A DNA stretch of 53,332 bases from Thozetella sp. PMI_491. Its lineage: Eukaryota; Ascomycota; Sordariomycetes; Chaetosphaeriales; Chaetosphaeriaceae. A program made the position numbers and the translations under genes. Each line of letters begins with the position of its first letter. Position 1 is the stretch's first letter. The stretch spans positions 751,649 to 804,980 of the forward strand of contig MU270040.1 of the NCBI GenBank assembly GCA_021432635.1, read 5' to 3'. The notes under the pieces are model-generated. The model did not search any database and was not told the origin of the DNA. It was given only the letters and a program-made list of their open reading frames with translations. Positions 24,671 through 32,527 of the stretch are shown here, piece by piece.

Positions 24671-25812
24671 ATGTACTCTCGAAGCTATCACACCAAATCC
24701 AGGAACGGATGCGGGCAATGCAAACGACGCCATATCCGGGTGAGCTCCCATGTCCGGACTCTACCGCTGGCGAGTCTAACGTGTCCATCCAGTGTGACCT
24801 GCAGGCGCCTATATGCTCCAAATGTGCCAAGGGAAAGCGTGCCTGTGACTACCAGTCCCTGCTGGCGTCGCCGAGCACCCCCACGGGCCCTGCTCAGAGC
24901 ATCATCGAAATACGACGGCCTATTGGCCACAATACTTCTTTCCCCATCTCGCCCGTCGCTCTCTTGTCTCTAATAGATTACGATATTCAGATTTGGGAAA
25001 CCAACTTCGCACATATCTATAACCAGCGGTTCGTGACGCACAGCATCCTTGCCGTCTCAGATCTGTACCTTCAGGCACAGGGCGGGGGGGGAGAGGGCAA
25101 GACAATATCGACAACAGCGTTGTCCCACCAGCTCGTCGCCTCGTCCCTCTTCCGGCAGTCCATCTCGCAGGTGACCGAGAAGAACTGGCCAGCCGTCTTG
25201 GTTTTTGCCATTGCCCTCGGCGTCTTTCATTTTTATACCACGAGTCGGGCGCAAGACTGCAGCATTTATGAGACCCTTCTTGTCTTGCGGGGTTCAGATT
25301 CGGTAGCGCGGGAGGTAGGGCCATACCTTGCTCGCAGTGGCTTCATCGTCGCCTTGGACAGCCAGCGCGCGCTGCTCGAGGGGCCGTCGGCATCTGACGA
25401 CCTCAGCGCGCCGCTAGAAGCTGTGAATAGCTTGGAATACTTTCTCGCCTCCAACAAAGCTGTCGCTACAGCTAATGTCTACCAAGGCGCCGTTGCCACA
25501 CTAAAATCCTGGTTGTTCCTCACGCGAGGTCGGCCCCGGACTTGGAGAGACTTTATCATATGGCCAGCATCCATTTCCCCGGAATGCATGGCTCTCTTCA
25601 AGAGCAATGACCCCCTGGCAACAGTAATATTTTTGCACTGGTGCGCCGTCATGCACAACGCGCCTTCGAGGTGGTTTTTACGTGGCTGGGCGCGCAAGAT
25701 CGCCGTCTTGGCATTGCGTCAGTTGAACCCATCGGAATGGTATTGCTTATTGGGGTGGGCAATGGCTAGACTTGGGATTCAACATTGCTCACTGCACGAG
25801 CAGCACATCTAA
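24671..25812 (+). CDS. Zn2Cys6 transcription factor
   Basis: Two exons, 24671..24739 and 24793..25812, giving 362 residues. The 53-base intron starts GTGAGC, has TCTAACGTG and ends CCAG, and falls inside the zinc cluster as is common in this class. Splicing gives a complete C-x2-C-x6-C-x6-C-x2-C-x6-C binuclear cluster (CGQC, then KRRHIR, C, DLQAPI, CSKC, AKGKRAC), residues about 14-43. The remainder resembles the fungal-specific regulatory domain of the Fungal_trans_2 type, with a C-terminal block FLHWCAVMHNAPSRWFLRGW. It should act in the nucleus as a DNA-binding regulator recognising CGG half-sites. It is divergent from the amidohydrolase and may control it and the RutA-like gene. Without the intron the Zn cluster is broken, so the splice is well supported. 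Confidence 0.9.
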
Positions 25813-26784
25813 ACCTCTACAGTTAATTCCAGTAGCTATAGAAATTGCTGGTAGTCGGACCAGCGGTTACAGGCAGGCCTCCTTGGAGGTTCAACTGTAG
25901 GATTCATCCTTTCGCAAGTGCTCAACGCAGTCCTATATATCGGCAGTAGCTCGCTCCACTGTTTCATGCCTCGGTCGGCTTAGCGGGCGGTTCAGCCTTA
26001 TATATAACCTCTCAGTTTGACTACCGCCATGGTGATATAGAAAAGAAGCGTAGTCTGCAGTCGCGGTAGCGATTATACTAATCACCTAGAAACTGAGGCA
26101 CTTGGCTATGTTGGCTGGGAAGCCCGCCTCCCCACTCTTGTTGCCACTATCGTTGCATCTCGCCTCGGCAAAAGAAAGTTCACGGAGGGGCCTTGCTTAT
26201 GCGACAATTCATCTGCACGGTCGTTCGAGCCACTCTGGCGACAGCGGAAGGGACTGGGAGTTGGTGATGTGAAAGGAACAAAGCTTTTTACCACGGAATT
26301 GCGGGAGAGAGAGGGTCAGCCGATTCCGAATATTAGACGTATTCTAGACGAAACTGATGACTTCTATGGACCTCCATAGGGATTATGCATCGTTCGATAC
26401 TTCAGAAGCCAAGATCTAAGGGTAGCGCGACCTCTAGGCGTCCCATTTCCTCGGTACAAGGCTGCCAACTATGGCTTGTTCGGTAATTCCACGACCGTCG
26501 CCCCGTTGCAAAAAAGCACTGCGTCGATGTCGGAGATGCTACCGGTATCAGATCGATACGGATCCGGTCGAATCGAGACATAAGATGATTCTGGAGCGAT
26601 CGTTCCTCTTTTGTTCTGCGCCGCTTCTTCCAGACCCGGGCCTGTATCGTTGCTTCTTCGCATTACGGGCCGAGCGTGAGCCGAGCCCCGGTGAGAACCG
26701 ACATTCTACAGCAACTTGCTTAGGCGGGTAATATTTAGTACTCGGAAACTTCTATCTTTCCATATTTCTCGGATCTGGTACAGA
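25813..26784. other. Intergenic, no supported gene
   Basis: About 970 bases with short frames on both strands and no domain-like sequence. It may hold part of the unresolved 5' end of the Ala/Ser-rich membrane protein gene. Confidence 0.4.
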
Positions 26785-28326
26785 ATGCATCTATTCCCTG
26801 TTTACTACCCATGTTCACAATGTCCGTTCTACCGCCCTACACAGTGCTCACCACCTAACTATGACCCGACCGAAACAAATTCAGCCTGCCCTGCTCCTCT
26901 CCACAATACTGCGACTGGCTCGCGGTGCAGAAAGACAAAATCCCAGAGCCTCACTCGACCTGGGTGTCTCTGTGGGATCAGTCCAGTACTGGTACCTCGT
27001 AAAGCGGCTAAAATTGAAAGCTCAATGGTTGCCCTGGAGTTGGCGGCCATCGCACCACGATGGAACTCCACGACGATACGGGTGAAGCTTGGAGCGGCCA
27101 CTGCCTCACCAACTCGAGTGCGGCCAATGCCCCTTGTCACCATTGCGCCCACCCTCGAGCTTGATCTCTATAAGAGGCAAGATCCGTCAGACCCGGCCGT
27201 CCAGATTAGCTCCCTCAGCAGTGCTCTTGCCGTCGCGATAGCGAATTCTCAGTCGGTAGCCGCCTCCGTCGACGGCATCAGGTCGTCCGCTGAGTCCTCC
27301 GCGCGTGCGGCCGGAGCCAGCGCGGCGTCTGTAGGAGCGAGCGCTGCCTCGGTCGCGGCGTCCGCCGTGAACATGGTCTCTTCTATGCGCGAGGCAATCG
27401 CTACGGTATCTGCATCCGCATCCAGCGCTGTGGCTGCCGCAAATTCGACGGCCGCTCTTGCAGCCGCGCAGGTCGCATCCGCGAACGTGGCCATCGCTGC
27501 AGCAAACGCAACAGCTTCGATGGCAGGAGTACAGCTCGCATCCGCCAATGAAGCCATTGCTGCGGCGGCACGTGCTACATCGTCAGCCAGTGCTCAAGTA
27601 GATGCGGCGAATAACGCCGCTGCACAAGCGAGCCAGTCGGCAGTTAGCGCTGTGGCTTCGGCGCAGATGGATGCTTTGGTGAGTATCAGTGTGGCCATGT
27701 CGCTGGCGATGGCTGCAAGTCAAGCTGCGGCTGGGAATGGGGCACCGGCACAAGCGACCATGCTAATCGAAGTAATGTCCCCTGGCTTACGATGAAGTGA
27801 AACCAGTATCATGTTCTAACATATTACGGCTGTGTAGTCCGCTTGTCGCCCGGCGGCGCTCCCAACTACCGTTATCATCGCGATCACCGTTGGTGTTGTC
27901 GTATTTGCCGTGCTTGTTATTCTCGGATTGTATATCACTGTGAGATACAGGCGAGCCCGCTCTACAGACAGTTTCAGAAGTATTGCCAAGCGCACCGAGC
28001 CCGGGAGCGAAATAGAAGTGCTGAACACCAGCCCTTCGGGGGTAATTGGCCAGACAGTGGGATACGCGGTGAGCCGGGAGGGAGGATGGGATAGCGATAG
28101 GTCACCTATGCCGCTAACTGCCGAAGCGGAGCCTACTGTAATGTATTATAAAGGTCTAACGCCTGTGTTTGCGCGAAACCCTTTGGGGATGAATCCAATG
28201 GAGAAGGAAGCGGGAAGACGTTCAGGAGACCTTGGAACCGTGACAACGGTGTCGTCTGGAGCGCTTGTGGCTGAGAATAAACAGGAGAGAAGAGAGTCTA
28301 ATTGGCCGTTCAAGAGAGGAATTTAA
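26785..28326 (+). CDS. Ala/Ser-rich single-pass membrane protein, 5' end uncertain
   Basis: Proposed exons 26785..27771 and 27838..28326 (491 residues if the ATG at 26785 is right). The 66-base intron starts GTAATG, has TTCTAACAT and ends TGTAG. From about residue 135 to 325 the protein is very rich in Ala and Ser with regular small-residue spacing, and contains NST and NAT sequons; a KRQ just before it could be a Kex2-type cleavage site. Exon 2 starts with a transmembrane helix (TTVIIAITVGVVVFAVLVIL) followed by a basic stop-transfer (RYRRAR) and a ~130-residue cytoplasmic tail. This is the layout of a cell-surface stress-sensor-like or adhesin-like protein. No signal peptide is visible in this frame; a better one (MTRPKQIQPALLLSTILRL) starts at 26861 in another frame, so an unrecognised upstream intron is likely. 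Confidence 0.6.
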
Positions 28327-28839
28327 CACCTATGTACAAATCTGCTGCTTGTCCGATAAATACGAAGATCAGATGTGGCTAAGCGGATGGATTAGGCCCT
28401 AACGTTCGCTACCTATCGTCATCGCTGAGGTAGAAGTCTGGGCTTAGTACAATGATCAATATCTAGACTATGTTAGCACTCAGTTGCAATACACACAGGG
28501 TGAACGATGGTATCTCTGAGGTCAGGTGGACTAGCTATATATGATTCGGTACTAATCGGCTCGTTCATGGTTGTTGTCTGTCAGGGTATTATCGATTCGA
28601 CCGATATAATTCTAGGTTCAATTTAGCAACTTGGGTTAATGGTCAAGAAATTTTGTGCGAGGCTCTCGCTATGAAATTGGGACAGTAAAGTTCGTCGTTG
28701 TAGATATCTATCATGGTGCGGTCTAGCTTCGCTGCTTCGGGACCGAGTTGCTGAAGACTGCGTTATCATGCTGAGGCCAGTGCTCGTTGCGTATAAAGTC
28801 AACTGGGGGTTCTGAGGGCTCCCCATTCTTCCGCCTCCT

Positions 28840-29140
28840 GTCATCTTCAGGGTCTCCCGATGGCGTGGCAGGCGAAACACAATTGGTGGAACTCGCCACC
28901 AAGAGGCGCCTCGACCTGCTGGATCCTGCCAGATGGTCCGCAGCAGCGAGGAGCCCCGCTTAATATCACAGCATGGCGTGCATGGCCGAATTCTGTCATC
29001 TTCAGGCTCCCCCAATGGCGTGGCAGGTGAAGCACTGTTGATTGAACTTGCCGCCAAGAGCTGCCTTGACCTGTTGGACTCTGCTGAATGGTCCGTAACA
29101 GCGAGGAGCTCCGCATAATATCATAGCATGGCCAAATTCT
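28840..29140. repeat. Two diverged tandem copies of a ~150-base unit
   Basis: Copy 1 runs about 28840-28994 and copy 2 about 28995-29140. Both start GTCATCTTCAGG, share ATGGCGTGGCAGG, GCCAAGAG or CACCAAGAG blocks, AATGGTCCG or GATGGTCCG, and CAGCGAGGAGC, and end GCATGGCCRAATTCT. By eye most positions agree, with scattered substitutions and small indels. It does not resemble any gene here. It could be two copies of a dispersed repeat or remnant of a coding exon. Confidence 0.7.
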
Positions 29141-29433
29141 GCAAAACGACTGCGGAAGGAAACGATTGAATGGTAGTCCCTCTACAGCGATCAATCATCA
29201 GTTCTAATGGGGAGGCGGCATTGCAATGCAGTAACAGGGGAGCTCAAGCACTCGGTTGATTGGCTCAAACTCCAATACTTTTCTCGTGATGCGAAATGGG
29301 GCTGTTGCTGCCGGGCTGAGTGATCTGCAGGCCAAAACGAGGGCCAATCAGAGAAATGCAAGTGGATGGATGAGACGGCCAGCGCGACTCTGACCCGAGA
29401 ATCCAGTGGCTCGAGATCGTGCATATGCAAAAA

Positions 29434-29439
29434 TATAAA
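29434..29439 (+). promoter_or_regulatory. TATA box candidate of the 751-residue gene
   Basis: TATAAA within an A-rich context (AAAAATATAAAACCCC), 79 bases before the ATG at 29518. The longer ORF would start at 29425 and so include this sequence as codons; the TATA box argues for the downstream ATG. Confidence 0.4.
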
Positions 29440-29517
29440 ACCCCAGCCGCACGCAGCCTTGTGCCCGCCCCAAGCCCCGCAGCGTCGAAATGCGTCCTGG
29501 GTCTCGTCATCGCCGAA

Positions 29518-31773
29518 ATGGCCAACAACGCCGTGGGGTTTACGGTACAAGCCGATGTGATACAGTCGGCATCGGTGGTGTATGACCTCGCTGGTCGGAC
29601 ACTGCAGGCCATCGGCAATTGCCCCGTCGACCGACACTCGCTGGCTGCCGCGCTTTGGCTGGGTAGGCAAATTCCCATCGCACCTAGCCACGAGACAGCC
29701 GTTTACAAACAGCTGGTCTCGCGCCGAGGCACTAATGCGATCATCGCTAAAGTCCTCAACATCGGGTGGGGCCACACCGACTTCGCGCTTGAATTGGCCA
29801 AGACCAAAGCTGGCGTGTCGTTTCTTATCCTCGTCGGCGCCCTCGCTACGGGCAGCAATGCCCACGTGGCGGCCCAGTGTCTCTCGGAGCTGCTGTGCCT
29901 GGCGAGCCTTGGTACCGATCAGGTGCCGAGCATTGAGGTGTTGAAACCCCTCATATCGTACCTTGCACCTCCGCTGCGGGACCTGGGGTTTCGTCGGGTG
30001 TTGGAGCACATTGTCAGCACCGTTGAGCGCGCCTGCCTCGCCCAGGCCCGCGAGACGCGGATCCCGGAGGGCTTGAGTAGCCTAGGAGACGCCTCTGTCC
30101 TGGCAGGGACTATACGCCAGCTTTGTCTTACGCGCAATCTCCTGGAGACGGCCTATTTCGCTACGAAACAGCGAGGGGCTTGGCTCGCGGCTTTTGCTAG
30201 CCAGGTCCTCGGCATGGAGGTGGAGATGCGGTTCGGCGAAATGTGCGTGTGGGCTTCAGGGGGGGCGTATGGGAGAGCCGTCTTCCAGCTCGACGAAACT
30301 TTCACCGGCACCTTGGCGGGGATGAGAAATGTCATCATAATTCCGGGACCACAGGCTTTTCAAGGCTGTCGGCCCATCCTCGTCGAACACGCCATCAAGG
30401 ACGTCCTCGAAGCCGAATTAGCCCGGTATCCTAACCTAGACACGGCCATGCATACCGCCGTGCACCATGCTATCATCAGGCTGTCGCTAGTGTTGAGAGC
30501 GAGCATGACGAAATCTATCCATCTTGACGTGGGCTCTGACAGTATTCCAATATGCAACCTGGTGATAAACCAGCACTTCCGGACAATGCCAGCTCTGTTT
30601 GAGACCCTGTCTAATTTCAACATCCCACGCGCCCGAGACCATGGCACAGATCCGGCTTTTCTCCAAGGCTTCCCAACCCGACTTCCCTCGAGGGATGCGG
30701 CTGAGTACAATGGGCTGCAGTATTTTGCGCCACCGGAGATAGAGAGAATCCGCCGCATATGCCCATACCACAGTACCCAAGCTCCGCCACCAGACGGCAC
30801 GTGGTGCTACTGCCGGGAGCTCGGCCGCCTAGTTCACGGGGTCAGTACGAGCGCCATCGCTCTCATGTACCTATCTTACGACCCTTCTACCCTGCGCCTC
30901 CGATCTGACATTGCGAATGGTACTATTCGAACTTCTTGGAGTGAGTCTTGTATCCTTGCCCACGGCGCCCCCTCGGCCAATGCTGTGGTGCTTGTGAAAC
31001 ATCTAGGCCAGTTGCTTGATGGTGCTGGGCAGTTTGATCCGGAGAACGTCCGAGATTTCGAATGGACTCCGCAGACCCTGGGAATCTCCGGTGGCAATCT
31101 CACCATATTGTATCGCGCAGTATTGAGTCACGATGCGTTTGACGCCATGGGCCGTCTTCTCACGATCGTCCCCGGTGTCATGAGCGCGAATGGAACTGTG
31201 TACAGACGCCTGCTCGAGAACGGCCGCTCCGAGCTCATCCATTCGCTCAATATACTCTCAAAGTCCACGCGTCTAGCGAACGGTGTGTCCGTATTTCCTC
31301 ACTACCTCCCCAGCGACCTGCATATCGACATGCTAGTTGAGCCAGTCTGGGACGACGCAAGGGATTCGGGCTCAATATCCATCACAGGACAGATCTGCAG
31401 CCCGGAAGATGCGGGTCGTATGAACGATCAGAACCACTTCAGCCTGTTGAGCTGTCTGCACACATTTCTCCGAGCCCACGTACCAGACCGATGCACGCAT
31501 CTCGGGCATGACGTCTACGGCCCATTCAACGTCTCAGATGCATATGGCACAGTCAAGCTTTCCACCTTCGGCAAGACCTCGGATTGGAGTGACAGAGGGA
31601 CTAAAGTCGTCATCTATCCGCTCCAGGGCCGGAAGCTTGAGCAGATTATCCAGGCGAGCCTATGTTTGAGCATACCCACGGTTCAGATGTACTGCTGTCT
31701 GACATGTGCCGTAGGGAGGGATCTTCCACCCCGGACGATGAAAGAGGTCATCGTTGCTGCACCAGAAGCATAA
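29518..31773 (+). CDS. Large conserved-looking protein of unknown function
   Basis: A single-exon ORF. With the ATG at 29518 (MANNAVGFTV) it gives 751 residues; an in-frame ATG at 29425 would add 31 residues but would place a TATAAA inside the coding region. I do not recognise a family. The first half is helical and Ala/Leu-rich with an apparent hydrophobic stretch (AGVSFLILVGALATG near residue 105). The second half has several Cys and His, including a CPYHS and a GTWCYCRELGRLVHG segment near 425-445, and a CYCCLTC-like Cys group (YCCLTCAVG) near the C-terminus. No signal peptide is evident. Codon use is even and GC-rich throughout, and the frame has no interruption over 2.2 kb, which argues strongly for a real gene. 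The neighbours give no functional clue. Confidence 0.78.
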   Translation: MANNAVGFTVQADVIQSASVVYDLAGRTLQAIGNCPVDRHSLAAALWLGRQIPIAPSHETAVYKQLVSRRGTNAIIAKVLNIGWGHTDFALELAKTKAGVSFLILVGALATGSNAHVAAQCLSELLCLASLGTDQVPSIEVLKPLISYLAPPLRDLGFRRVLEHIVSTVERACLAQARETRIPEGLSSLGDASVLAGTIRQLCLTRNLLETAYFATKQRGAWLAAFASQVLGMEVEMRFGEMCVWASGGAYGRAVFQLDETFTGTLAGMRNVIIIPGPQAFQGCRPILVEHAIKDVLEAELARYPNLDTAMHTAVHHAIIRLSLVLRASMTKSIHLDVGSDSIPICNLVINQHFRTMPALFETLSNFNIPRARDHGTDPAFLQGFPTRLPSRDAAEYNGLQYFAPPEIERIRRICPYHSTQAPPPDGTWCYCRELGRLVHGVSTSAIALMYLSYDPSTLRLRSDIANGTIRTSWSESCILAHGAPSANAVVLVKHLGQLLDGAGQFDPENVRDFEWTPQTLGISGGNLTILYRAVLSHDAFDAMGRLLTIVPGVMSANGTVYRRLLENGRSELIHSLNILSKSTRLANGVSVFPHYLPSDLHIDMLVEPVWDDARDSGSISITGQICSPEDAGRMNDQNHFSLLSCLHTFLRAHVPDRCTHLGHDVYGPFNVSDAYGTVKLSTFGKTSDWSDRGTKVVIYPLQGRKLEQIIQASLCLSIPTVQMYCCLTCAVGRDLPPRTMKEVIVAAPEA

Positions 31774-32527
31774 AGCACTGATTAATACTTGAAGCCAGTA
31801 GTCTATATAACCACCCTGGGGGTATCAGTTGAATCCAAGGGAAAGGGAGATGTCGTAGCTAGAGATGACGAGTTATGACGGAGCTAAGATTTACTCACAA
31901 TATTGTAGCCTTCTTGTCCTACCTGCCAGATCTGAGTTGCGAGAATTAATCCCTTGCAGATGTATCAAGGAATCGTAGCAGGTGGGTGTAGCTATTGATT
32001 GCGGGTATTCTATAAACGAATCGCGTGGTACCACAAGCTCGGCTCCCTTTCGGGTAGGTAGAACCGGCCCCGACTAGAAATTGGACTTACGAGGGCAAAG
32101 GGGTTACAGGCAACATCGCAATGCCACATGTTGAGCAGGAGCTGAAATTCGATTACGAATCCTTACCCATGTATATGTTTTTTTCTCGGTCTATTTGATT
32201 TGCCCATGGGGTATGACATCGCCTCGGGGCGTCCCCTGATATTGGCAAACTCGGTACATTAACCCCGACGGCATCGAACAATATTGGACAGCGGTCACCA
32301 AATGGGGCTAAGCACCTACCATTAGGCCCGCGATGTAGCCTCATTCTGCCGGGGGATGGAACTAACTGCTACAACGGGCTTATGGCTCTAGCCGAGTACG
32401 GGGGGACACTTTTGTGGCGCATGTTTAAATACTTAAACAGAGAAGGTCTTCCCACACCTGTATCATACGGCTTTGTAACGCCAGCAATCAACACCCATCG
32501 CAGACGGATTCTCGCTAACATTGGGTG
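31774..32527. other. Intergenic / promoter of the lectin-GH51 gene
   Basis: About 750 bases. No ORF is supported. A palindromic GTTTAAATACTTAAAC-like stretch at 32424-32439 lies about 90 bases upstream of the next start. Confidence 0.45.

Larger units (their letters stand above)
28327..29517. other. Intergenic, with a diverged tandem duplication
   Basis: About 1.2 kb. It contains the ~150-base tandem repeat listed separately and the presumed promoter of the 751-residue gene. Minus-strand frames of 144 and 115 codons (28623-29194) cross the duplication and look like by-products of it. Confidence 0.45.

Noticed and set aside
29191..30009. 272-codon minus-strand frame overlapping the 751-residue gene
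   Set aside because: It is antisense to a longer, better supported gene; GC-rich codons often leave such shadows.
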